Assembly: GCA_023433465.1 (NCBI GenBank)
Contig: JAEZCR010000090.1
Coordinates: forward strand, 1-24,813
DNA length: 24,813 nucleotides
DNA from: Pseudomonadota bacterium
GTDB lineage: Bacteria; Pseudomonadota; Gammaproteobacteria; Steroidobacterales; Steroidobacteraceae
Reading direction: 5' to 3'
A program made the translations under genes and the position numbers. The first letter of the stretch is position 1. The number at the start of each line of letters is the position of its first letter. Positions 8,370-15,416 of this stretch are shown piece by piece. Below the pieces are notes generated by a model. The model made no database searches. It was not told the DNA's origin and worked only from the letters and a program-made list of their open reading frames with translations.

Positions 8370-9320
8370 ATGAAATTCGCGATTCTGGGCGCGGGCGCGC
8401 TCGGCACCATTCTCGGCGCACATCTGTCGCGCGCGGGTCACGAAGTCGTGATGATCGCGCGCGGTGAACGCGCGCGCACGCTGCAGCGCCAGGGGCTCGT
8501 GCTCAACGGGCTTTCGGACATCAAGGCGCGTTGCCCGATCGTCGACGATCCGAAGAAGTTGCTGAACACCGGCACCCTGATCATCGCGACGAAGGCCCTC
8601 GACACCGCGCAGGCCATCGACGCGCTCAAACATCTCGAGCTCGAAAACGCGTTCTCGGTGCAGAACGGCGTGATGAAGAACGAGCTGCTCGCACGGACCT
8701 TCGGCTACTCGCGCGTCCTGGGCTGCATGGCCGACTTCTCCGGCGAATTGCTCGCCAATGGCGAGGTCAAGTTCACGCGCAACGTGTGCCTGCACATCGG
8801 CGAAGAGAAGGGCGGCGTCAGCCCGCGCGCCGAGACGCTGGCCGCCGCGATCGACGGCGCCGGCGTGCGCTGCGTGGCCGCGTCCAACATCCGCACGCGT
8901 GAATGGTCGAAGTTCGTCGGCTGGATCGCCTCTTTCCCGCTCGCGGTGCTCACGCGGCAGATAACCTGGAAATACATGATGGACGAGCGCAGCGCCTCGG
9001 TGATAGTCAGTATCGTGCGTGAAGCAGCGAAGCTCGCGAAGGCGCTCGACATCGAACTCGTCGACATGCCACCGCTGCCCGTGCCGAGCATCGCGCACGG
9101 CAGCGACGCGGAGGCGATCAGGATCATCCAGGACATCGGCCGGAAATTCCTCGAGACCTCACCGGAACACCGCATGTCCGCTCAACAGGACGTGCTGCGC
9201 GGCAGCCGCCTCGAATACGAGGAGACGCTGGGCTACGCGCTCACGAAAGCCCGCGAAGTGGGCGTGCCGATGCCGACGCTCGATGCGCTGTATCGCATCA
9301 TCGCGGTGGCCTTCCCGTGA
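8370..9320 (+). CDS. Ketopantoate reductase family (ApbA/PanE-like) NADP-dependent dehydrogenase
   Basis: 316 aa, normal for the family. The N-terminal Rossmann fold opens with FAILGAGALG (GxGxxG at 7-12). Known active-site positions appear conserved: K75 in IIATKALD, N99 in SVQNGV, K181 in REWSKFVGW and a Glu near 282 in QQDVLRGSRLE. In PanE this chemistry reduces 2-dehydropantoate to pantoate for coenzyme A synthesis. Many genomes carry extra paralogs with other 2-oxo acid substrates, and no other pantothenate gene is present here, so the symbol is withheld. It is the first gene of a five-gene run; its TGA shares a base with the next ATG (TGATG at 9318-9322). The start at ATG 8370 has a GAAGGG-like ribosome-binding site. 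Confidence 0.88.
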   Translation: MKFAILGAGALGTILGAHLSRAGHEVVMIARGERARTLQRQGLVLNGLSDIKARCPIVDDPKKLLNTGTLIIATKALDTAQAIDALKHLELENAFSVQNGVMKNELLARTFGYSRVLGCMADFSGELLANGEVKFTRNVCLHIGEEKGGVSPRAETLAAAIDGAGVRCVAASNIRTREWSKFVGWIASFPLAVLTRQITWKYMMDERSASVIVSIVREAAKLAKALDIELVDMPPLPVPSIAHGSDAEAIRIIQDIGRKFLETSPEHRMSAQQDVLRGSRLEYEETLGYALTKAREVGVPMPTLDALYRIIAVAFP

Positions 9321-10171
9321 TGGGGGCTGCCCCCATTTTGCGAAGCAAAACGGGGGCTGCACCCTTGGCCGCGATCTTCCTACTCGCCTCTTACATCGCG
9401 TATGCGAGCCCACTCTTCACCGACGACTTCGAATCGCACGCCGTCGGCCAACTCCCCGGCGCCCCCTGGAAGGAAGAAACCTACAAGTCCGGCGCCGCGA
9501 TCGCGGTAGATAGCCAGCACGCATTCAGCGGCACGCAGGCGCTGCACATCCACAACCCGCGCGGCGCGAAGTACCGACGTGGATACGTCGCGATCCACCT
9601 CGGCGGCCCGCTGCCCACGCTGCAACCCGAAATGTACGGCCGCGCGCTGGTGTGGCTCGACGCCGCCCCCGAGCCGTTGCCCGGCGCACCGCCGGTTCAA
9701 TGGACATTGCTGCAGGGCGAAGGCCGCTCCGGCGACGATCGCTACAATTACATCTACCGCTACGCCTTTCAGAGACACGGCAGCCTCGGCCTCATGGCGA
9801 ACTTCGAGACCACGCCGCCCGTGACCACGGATTGCAAGCGGCACACCGATCTCGTGCTGCCGACGCGCCGCTGGGCCTGCGTCGAGTGGCACATGAAGGT
9901 CGCGACGAACGAAATGCGGTTATGGCTGGATGGACGCGAGGGCGTGCACATCGTCAATGGGCGTTCCGATGCGCCTGCGCAGTGCCTCGGCAACGATCTC
10001 GACGGAGAGTGGCGCGCGCCGCCGAAATTCAACAGTCTGTACATGGGCTTCGAGCGATACATGGATTCGGCCAACGACCAGGATCTGTGGATCGACGACG
10101 TGGCGTTGGCGCTCGAACGCGTCGGATGCCCCGCGATGCCCGTTGAACCGACGACAGGAGCGAAACGATGA
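9320..10171 (+). CDS. Exported Cip1-like / polysaccharide-lyase-like jelly-roll protein
   Basis: 283 aa from ATG 9320; GTG 9317 is also possible. A hydrophobic signal segment (LAAIFLLASYIAYA) ends near residue 30, followed by SPLFTDDFES. The mature protein has the pattern of a concanavalin-like beta-sandwich: DDFES at the start, ALHIHNP, a KYRRGYVAIHL strand, MRLWLDGREGVHI and a closing DLWIDDVALALERVGC. These features suggest the Cip1-like core domain (named from fungal Cip1, related to polysaccharide lyases), but that is family resemblance by eye; activity on a glycan is not shown. The first 15 or so codons come from a repeat with a hairpin (GAAP...GAAP), and TTG 9365 would give a start without it. 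It overlaps the serine hydrolase by 4 nt. Confidence 0.62.
   Translation: MGAAPILRSKTGAAPLAAIFLLASYIAYASPLFTDDFESHAVGQLPGAPWKEETYKSGAAIAVDSQHAFSGTQALHIHNPRGAKYRRGYVAIHLGGPLPTLQPEMYGRALVWLDAAPEPLPGAPPVQWTLLQGEGRSGDDRYNYIYRYAFQRHGSLGLMANFETTPPVTTDCKRHTDLVLPTRRWACVEWHMKVATNEMRLWLDGREGVHIVNGRSDAPAQCLGNDLDGEWRAPPKFNSLYMGFERYMDSANDQDLWIDDVALALERVGCPAMPVEPTTGAKR
9322..9364 (+). repeat. Compact palindromic repeat at the 5' end of the Cip1-like gene
   Basis: A 13-nt direct repeat (GGGGGCTGCCCCC at 9322-9334 and GGGGGCTGCACCC at 9352-9364, 12/13 identical) flanks a hairpin. CCCCATTTTGC (9331-9341) pairs with GCAAAACGGGG (9345-9355) with one mismatch and a 3-nt GAA loop. It lies just after the panE-like stop and inside the next reading frame. 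No T-run follows, so it is not a standard terminator. It resembles a REP-type intergenic palindrome that has been read into the coding sequence. Confidence 0.7.
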
Positions 10172-11490
10172 AGTGGATGATGACGGTCGCGATGGCTTTC
10201 ATGCCGCTGTTGGGCCTCGCACAGAACGCCAAACCCGCGACGCAGCCTCCCACACCACCCAACGCGATCGCGACACCGGAACCGCGCCCGCCGCTGGTCG
10301 ATCCCGCCGTCATCGACGCCGCGCTCAAGCAACTGGTGGACAGCGGCCAGATCGTAGGCGTCTCCGCCTTGGTCTACGAGCGCGGCCAGGAGGCCTATTT
10401 CGGCGCGTTCGGTTTCGCCGACCGCGAGAACCAGAAGCCGATGACGCGCGACACGATCGTGCAGATCTTCTCGATGACCAAGCCGATCACCGGCGTGGCG
10501 CTGATGCAGCTCTACGAGCGCGGCAAGTTCGGGCTGGACGATCCGCTCGAAATGCATGCGCCGGAGTTCGCGAACCTCAAGGTTTACGCGGGAGTCGATC
10601 CCGCCGGACAGACGATCTACGAGGAGCCGCGCCGCAAGCCGACGATCCGCGACCTGCTGCGTCATACGGCGGGCATCATCTCCGGCGACGACGACCGCAC
10701 TCCCGCCGGCGACATCTACCGCGAGCTCGACCCCACCAACTACAGCAACGCGCTGCCGGAGATGGCCGCGAAGCTCGGACAGGTGCCGCTGGTCTATCAA
10801 CCCGGAACGCGCTGGCTTTACAGCCAGTCGGTGAACGTGCAGGCGTACCTGGTGCAGAGGATTTCCGGCGTGCCGTTCGACGATTACCTGCGCCTGCACA
10901 TCTTCAGGCCGCTGGGGATGAACAGCACGCGGCACACCATCCTGCCGACCGATCCGGATCGGCCGCAGCTCGCGGCGATGTATACGCGGCACGCGGATGG
11001 CACGTACTCGCGAATGCCGGACGAGGAGGCCTACAAGTACAACGGCGCCGCGTGGCCATTCAAACCGGGTAGTTCGGGGCTCGTGTCCACCATCGACGAC
11101 TACATGAAGTTCGCGCGCATGCTGGCCGGGCGCGGCAAACTGGTCCGCGCACGCATCATCAAGCCGGAAACCGTGCAGCTCATGGCGACGGACGCGTTGC
11201 CGAAGGACCTGACGAACGTTTCCTGGCTGCCCAGCAAGGGATCCGTGGGTTTCGGCATCGATTTCGCGGTGCGCATCGCGCCGCCGAAGGATGCGAAGGA
11301 AGCCTCGGGCCAGGTGGGCGAGTTCTTCTGGGATGGGGCCGCGAACACGTTGTTCTGGGTGGATCCGGTCAACGAAATCGTCGCCGTGCTGTTCGCGCAG
11401 TACCGGCCGTTCGGCGGCGTGCCGCTGCACAAGAACTTCCGCGACGCGGTGTATCACAACGCACCGCAGGCGCTGGCGCGCGATCCGTGA
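10168..11490 (+). CDS. Exported beta-lactamase-like (class C / EstB-type) serine hydrolase
   Basis: 440 aa with an N-terminal signal peptide (MKWMMTVAMAFMPLLGLAQN) and a Pro-rich linker to about residue 45. The penicillin-binding fold has the nucleophile motif SMTK at 102-105 and the second motif YSQS at 218-221, in the usual PGTRWLYSQSV context. The third, KTG-like strand appears replaced by WDGAANTLFWVDP near the C-terminus, as in many EstB-type esterases and D-aminopeptidase-like members. It acts outside the cytoplasm; the substrate could be an ester, amide or peptide, and beta-lactam resistance cannot be inferred. It starts at ATG 10168 overlapping the upstream stop (ATGA) and ends in a GTGA overlap with the dehydrogenase gene, so it belongs to the same operon. 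Confidence 0.9.
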   Translation: MKWMMTVAMAFMPLLGLAQNAKPATQPPTPPNAIATPEPRPPLVDPAVIDAALKQLVDSGQIVGVSALVYERGQEAYFGAFGFADRENQKPMTRDTIVQIFSMTKPITGVALMQLYERGKFGLDDPLEMHAPEFANLKVYAGVDPAGQTIYEEPRRKPTIRDLLRHTAGIISGDDDRTPAGDIYRELDPTNYSNALPEMAAKLGQVPLVYQPGTRWLYSQSVNVQAYLVQRISGVPFDDYLRLHIFRPLGMNSTRHTILPTDPDRPQLAAMYTRHADGTYSRMPDEEAYKYNGAAWPFKPGSSGLVSTIDDYMKFARMLAGRGKLVRARIIKPETVQLMATDALPKDLTNVSWLPSKGSVGFGIDFAVRIAPPKDAKEASGQVGEFFWDGAANTLFWVDPVNEIVAVLFAQYRPFGGVPLHKNFRDAVYHNAPQALARDP

Positions 11491-12545
11491 GCGATCGCGG
11501 GCTCGGCTTCGGATTCATCGGCGCGGGCGCCATCGCGCATTTCCATGCGCGCGCGGTGGCCGCGGCGCGCGGCGGGCGGCTGGTCGGCGTCGCGAGCCGG
11601 CGCAGGGCGACCGCGGAAGCCTTCGCGAAGGAACATGGCATCGGCTTTGCGACCGACGACGTCAACGAACTGCTGAAGCAGCCCGGACTCGACGCGGTGT
11701 GCATCACGACTCCGTCGGCGCTGCATCTCGAGCCTGCGCTCGCCGCGATCCGCGCGGGCAAACATCTCATGATCGAAAAGCCGCTCGACGCGACCGTCGA
11801 AGGCACCGATCACATCCTGCGCGAGGCGGAGAAAGCCGGCGTGCGCGTCGGGTCCATCTTCCAGGCGCGCTTCGGCGATGCCGCGCGCGAGCTCAAGGCC
11901 GCGATCGACGCGGGACGTTTCGGCCGCATCGTGCTCGCGAGTTGCTACGTGAAGTGGAATCGCACGAAGGAGTACTACACCGGGTGGAAAGGCCGGCTGT
12001 CCGAGGACGGCGGCGGCGCGGTGATCAACCAGGCCATCCACGGCGTCGACCTGCTGCAGTGGTTCGCGGGCATGCCGGTCGAGGTGTACGCGTGGGCGAC
12101 GCAGCGCGTGCACCGGATCGAGTCCGAGGATACGGCCGTCGCGGCGCTGCGGTTCGGCAGCGGCGCGCTCGGGATCATCGAGGCGTCGACCGCGTTGTGG
12201 CCGGGATCCGCGCGGCGCATCGAGATCTGCGGCGAGAACGGCTCGGCGGTGATGGAGGACGACGACATCACGCGCTGGGATTTTCGTGAGCCGCGGCCGG
12301 GAGACGAGAAGATCCGGGCGACACGCGAGAGCAGCGCGATGGGCTCGGGCGCGGCCGCGCCGATGGCGATCAAGTTCGAAGGCCACCTGCGGCAGATCCA
12401 GGACTTCATCGACGGCATCAACGAGCGGCGCCCGTTCTTCATCGAGGGGCGCGAGGCGCGCAAGGCGGTCGCGCTGGTGCGGGCGATCTACGACTCGGCC
12501 GCCTCCGGGAAACCGGCGCGGCCGGACGGGGGCCGGGCTGCATGA
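11487..12545 (+). CDS. Gfo/Idh/MocA-family NAD(P)-dependent oxidoreductase
   Basis: 352 aa from GTG 11487, inside the GTGA overlap with the upstream stop. The N-terminal Rossmann fold begins GFGFIGAGAIAHFHARAV, followed by the family's EKPLDAT motif (E97-K98-P99; the Lys is normally catalytic). The C-terminal alpha/beta domain has GGGAVINQAIHGVDLLQW with H185 and D188 at the usual substrate-binding positions. Members oxidise or reduce sugars, inositols and related polyols; this one cannot be assigned a substrate. No signal peptide is present, so it is cytoplasmic, unlike its secreted neighbours. This fits a scheme in which outside enzymes release a compound that is then processed inside. It overlaps the M20 gene by 4 nt. 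Confidence 0.92.
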   Translation: MSDRGLGFGFIGAGAIAHFHARAVAAARGGRLVGVASRRRATAEAFAKEHGIGFATDDVNELLKQPGLDAVCITTPSALHLEPALAAIRAGKHLMIEKPLDATVEGTDHILREAEKAGVRVGSIFQARFGDAARELKAAIDAGRFGRIVLASCYVKWNRTKEYYTGWKGRLSEDGGGAVINQAIHGVDLLQWFAGMPVEVYAWATQRVHRIESEDTAVAALRFGSGALGIIEASTALWPGSARRIEICGENGSAVMEDDDITRWDFREPRPGDEKIRATRESSAMGSGAAAPMAIKFEGHLRQIQDFIDGINERRPFFIEGREARKAVALVRAIYDSAASGKPARPDGGRAA

Positions 12546-13861
12546 AACTCGTGGCATGGCTTCTGGCGGTGCTGCTCGCGGCGCCTGCGATCGCGGCGGA
12601 CGAATTCAAACCGCTGCTCGGGGATGCGCGCGTGAAAGCGGCACTGCAGATCCTGCGCGATGACGACGCACGCACGTTGGCCGAGCAGATCGCGATCACC
12701 CAGATTCCGGCGCCGCCATTCAAGGAAGCCGTGCGCGCGCAGGATTTCGCGGCGCGGCTGCGCGCCGCGGGTTTGCGCGACGTGTCGATCGACGCCTCGG
12801 GCAACGTGATCGCGAAACGCCCGGGAACGGCGCAGGGCAAGGGGCCGCTGCTGGTGTTGTCGGCCCACCTGGACACCGTCTTCGACGAGGGCACGGATCT
12901 CACGGTGAGGCAGAAGGACGGACGCTACTACGCGCCGGGAATCAGCGACGACGCGCGCGGCCTTGCCGCGCTTCTGACGTTGGTCCGCGCGATGCAGACC
13001 GCAGATTTGCGGACGGTGGGCGACGTGTGGTTCGTCGGCACCGTCGGCGAAGAGGCGCTCGGCAATCTCAAGGGCGTGAAGGCGTTGTTCAGCGATCATC
13101 CGAACATCGACGGCTTCATTTCGGTCGACGGTGTCGATGCACCCGGCCACGAAGGGCGCTCCGAGATCGTGACTCAGGCGACCGGCAGCCGGCGCTGGGA
13201 GATTTCGTTCACGGGCCCGGGCGGTCACAGCTTCGAGAACTTCGGCAATCCGAGCGCGGTGCATGCGATGGGGCGTGCGATCGCGCGCATCGCGGAGCTC
13301 GAGGTGGCGAAGGATCCCAAGACCACGTTCAACGTGGGCGTGGTGAGTGGCGGCACCGGTGTCACGTCGATCGCCGCGACCGCGAGCATGCGCGTGGACA
13401 TGCGTTCGAACGATGCCGCGGAGCTCGCGAAGCTCGAGGAACGCATTCTCGCCGCGGTGGACGAGTCGGTGAACGCGGAAAACGCGCGCCTGGGCGCGGC
13501 GCAGGCGCCACCTGCTTCGCGGATCGTCTCCGGGCGCAAACTGATCGGTGACCGTCCGGCCTCGACTTCCGGCACGGACACCGCGCTGGTGGACGCGGCC
13601 GTCCGCGCGTATCGCGCGCTGGATCTTCCCGAGCCGCTGCTGCGCGCCGCGAGCACGGACAGCAACGTGCCGCTGGGTCTCGGCATCCCGGCCGCGACGA
13701 TGAATGGCGGCGGGCGCGGCGACAAGGCGCACTCGCACGACGAATGGTACGAGCACGCGAATGCGTGGCACGGACCGCAGGTGCTGCTGCTCACGACGCT
13801 CGAGCTCGCCGGACTGCGGGGCGTGAGCAAACCCGCGCTGGCCGTGCGCAAACGCCGGTAA
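12542..13861 (+). CDS. Exported M20-family zinc metallohydrolase (peptidase T-like)
   Basis: 439 aa with a signal peptide (KLVAWLLAVLLAAPAIAA, then DEF). The M20 metal-binding set is visible: SAHLDTVF (H109, D111), GISDDARG (D136/D137), GEEALG (catalytic E170 and ligand E171) and a late His in KAHSHDEW. The lid/dimerisation domain (about 215-330) contains FTGPGGHSFENFGNPSAVHA, typical of the family. It probably cleaves a peptide, acyl-amino acid or carbamoyl bond in the periplasm. M20 members are often called tripeptidases, but specificity cannot be read from the sequence. It is the last gene of the plus-strand run beginning at 8370, starts in an ATGA overlap at 12542 and converges on the deacetylase gene 40 nt away. 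No T-rich terminator hairpin is visible in that gap. Confidence 0.92.
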   Translation: MKLVAWLLAVLLAAPAIAADEFKPLLGDARVKAALQILRDDDARTLAEQIAITQIPAPPFKEAVRAQDFAARLRAAGLRDVSIDASGNVIAKRPGTAQGKGPLLVLSAHLDTVFDEGTDLTVRQKDGRYYAPGISDDARGLAALLTLVRAMQTADLRTVGDVWFVGTVGEEALGNLKGVKALFSDHPNIDGFISVDGVDAPGHEGRSEIVTQATGSRRWEISFTGPGGHSFENFGNPSAVHAMGRAIARIAELEVAKDPKTTFNVGVVSGGTGVTSIAATASMRVDMRSNDAAELAKLEERILAAVDESVNAENARLGAAQAPPASRIVSGRKLIGDRPASTSGTDTALVDAAVRAYRALDLPEPLLRAASTDSNVPLGLGIPAATMNGGGRGDKAHSHDEWYEHANAWHGPQVLLLTTLELAGLRGVSKPALAVRKRR

Positions 13862-13901
13862 AGGGTGCCAGCCGCTAGTTAGCCGCGCGCGACCCGGCCG
13901 G

Positions 13902-14855
13902 TCAGCGGCAGATCTGATTCAGCCGCTCGCGCGGCTTGCGCGGCGCATTCTCCGGCCACGGAATATTCTTCGCCTGCATCGCGAGATCGGTCAGCGTGCC
14001 GCCGGCCGGTTCGCCGATGTCGGGATCGTAGTCGTACGCCGGATCCTGCTGCGCTTCCTCGAGCGAGACGATGTCGAAGCCTTCCTCGTCGAGAATCCCG
14101 AACAGGTCCGGCAGGATGTGCGAGCTGAACGCGCCGAGGTGCAGCAGCATCACGTGGTTGATGTCGCGCCCGAACACGGTGCGCGAGTTGTCGCGGCCGA
14201 AGCGGATGAACTCACGCGCCGCCGTGCGATAACTCTCGCGCAGCCACGCGATCGACTCGGCGTCGTTCTTCATCCAGCAGCGCGCGAACGCGCTGTTCCA
14301 CATGTAGTCCTCGAAGTCGAGAGTGGTTTGCGCGATGCGATAGCCATTATCGGCGAGGAAGGCGCGGATCGCGCGGCGCTTCTCGAGTGTGTCGCCTTCG
14401 TGCAGGTAGGGATATCGAAACCACTTCCAGGACTTCATGTCGTCCCGCTTGCGCGGCTGCAGCAGCATCAACGCGGGCTCGTTGCGCAGGATCTCGCGCT
14501 GGAACTCCTCGACGGAGGTCTTCGTGAGATCGATGTGCGAATACGTGTGGTTCGCGAGCGGATGACCGGCTTCCATCCAGATCCGCAGCGCCAGCGCGCC
14601 GTCGTGATTGCGCTCGAGCTTGTTCGCGTTGATGAATCCGTGAGAGGGCGGAATGCGGTGCTTCCTGAGGACGCGCACCGTGTCGCGCGCGAAGTCGGAT
14701 TGTTTGGCGCCGAGCGGCAATGTTCCATTGATTGGCAGGTCGTCGAAGGTGAGCGCGACCTTTAGCCGGGGCTGGTCCGCCGCGCTGGCGGTATCGAAAA
14801 GGAGCGCGGCGGCCATGAAGGCCGCCGCGAGCGTTGACTTCAGATCTGTCCCCAT
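13902..14855 (-). CDS. Exported polysaccharide deacetylase (NodB-homology) family protein
   Basis: 317 aa. NodB motifs are present: motif 1 LTFDDLP (D38, D39), motif 2 NHTYSH (metal ligands H103, H107), motif 3 FRYPY (146-150), then DFEDYMW (D180 on) and LLHLG near the end, where the catalytic His would be. The family removes N- or O-acetyl groups from glycans such as peptidoglycan or chitin. An N-terminal hydrophobic stretch (AAAFMAAALLFDTASA) is a signal peptide. The chosen ATG 14855 lies in a repeated GGGGACA element that encodes the first residues, MGTDL. ATG 14816 (residue 14) would leave a very short signal, and a non-ATG start in between is possible. It lies 26 nt downstream of dps, in the same direction. 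Confidence 0.87.
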   Translation of the reverse strand: MGTDLKSTLAAAFMAAALLFDTASAADQPRLKVALTFDDLPINGTLPLGAKQSDFARDTVRVLRKHRIPPSHGFINANKLERNHDGALALRIWMEAGHPLANHTYSHIDLTKTSVEEFQREILRNEPALMLLQPRKRDDMKSWKWFRYPYLHEGDTLEKRRAIRAFLADNGYRIAQTTLDFEDYMWNSAFARCWMKNDAESIAWLRESYRTAAREFIRFGRDNSRTVFGRDINHVMLLHLGAFSSHILPDLFGILDEEGFDIVSLEEAQQDPAYDYDPDIGEPAGGTLTDLAMQAKNIPWPENAPRKPRERLNQICR

Positions 14856-14883
14856 TTGCTAGGAAACGAGGAATGTCCCCATT
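14847..14883. repeat. Paired TGTCCCCATT direct repeat between dps and the deacetylase gene
   Basis: TGTCCCCATT occurs at 14847-14856 and again at 14874-14883, separated by TTGCTAGGAAACGAGGA. The pair fills the whole dps-deacetylase gap: one copy runs into the dps stop codon, and the other supplies the ATG and first codons (ATGGGGACA on the minus strand) of the deacetylase. Similar GGGGACA-containing intergenic repeats recur in many proteobacterial genomes, as far as I remember; copy number in this genome is unknown. Confidence 0.6.
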
Positions 14884-15385
14884 ACTTCAACAAGCTCCTC
14901 AGCATCCAGGCGGTTTTCTCGTGGACCTGAAGGCGTTGCGTGAGGAGGTCGCAGGTCGATTCATCGCCGGCTTTCTCCGCGGCGGGAAAGGCCTCGCGCG
15001 CGGTGCGCGCCACGGCTTCGTGACCCGTCACGAGCAGGCGGACCATTTCCATCGCCTCGGGCACGCCATCGGTTTCCTCGATCGACGCCAGCTTCGAATA
15101 CTCGCGGCCCGTGCCGGGCGCGGGATAACCGACCGAACGGATGCGTTCGGCCACGGCGTCGAGCGCGTTCCACAACTCGGTGTACTGCTCCATGAACATG
15201 AGGTGCAGCGTGTTGAACATCGGGCCTTCCACGTTCCAGTGGAAGTTGTGAGTCTTGAGATACAACACATAGGTGTCGGCCAGCACGCGCGACAGGCCCT
15301 GCGCGATCTTCGCGCGATCCTTGTCCTTGATGCCGATGTCGATCTGCGGTGCGGCGACGGCGGTTGCGGTGTTCTTCTTGGCCAT
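14882..15385 (-). CDS. dps: Dps-family DNA-binding ferritin-like protein
   Basis: 167 aa from ATG 15385, which has a good AGGAG ribosome-binding site. The upstream in-frame extension lies in the DUF3500 gene. The Dps ferroxidase set at the dimer interface is intact, with family spacing: H49 in THNFHWNVEG, H61 in NTLHLMF, D76 and E80 in LDAVAERI. This matches the known H-x11-H-x14-D-x3-E layout. Dps dodecamers oxidise Fe(II) with hydrogen peroxide and store it, protecting DNA. The N-terminus (MAKKNTATAVAAPQ) has two lysines that could contact DNA, but this is a weak indicator. It lies 31 nt after the DUF3500 gene in the same direction, and no OxyR or Fur site was confidently seen. Confidence 0.95.
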   Translation of the reverse strand: MAKKNTATAVAAPQIDIGIKDKDRAKIAQGLSRVLADTYVLYLKTHNFHWNVEGPMFNTLHLMFMEQYTELWNALDAVAERIRSVGYPAPGTGREYSKLASIEETDGVPEAMEMVRLLVTGHEAVARTAREAFPAAEKAGDESTCDLLTQRLQVHEKTAWMLRSLLK

Positions 15386-15416
15386 GGCGGTCACTCCTGA
15401 ACGATGTGTCCGGAGT

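Noticed and set aside
8237..8410. N-terminal extension of the first DUF4139 gene into the panE-like gene
   Set aside because: It would bury the signal peptide and overlap a divergent gene; ATG 8236 has a strong ribosome-binding site.
9331..9355. Hairpin read as a rho-independent terminator after the panE-like gene
   Set aside because: No T-tract follows, and downstream genes are linked by overlaps, so termination here is unlikely.
9769..11457. Long minus-strand open frame (562 codons) opposite the serine hydrolase gene
   Set aside because: Arg/His-rich composition, no recognisable motif, and complete overlap with a gene showing SMTK/YSQS and a signal peptide. It is a high-GC shadow frame.
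10168..11490. Antibiotic-resistance beta-lactamase
   Set aside because: The third motif is not KTG and the sequence fits the EstB-like serine hydrolase group; resistance cannot be claimed.
13862..13901. Possible bidirectional terminator between the M20 and deacetylase genes
   Set aside because: Only a short GC palindrome (ACCCGGCCGGT) is present, with no T-run on either side.
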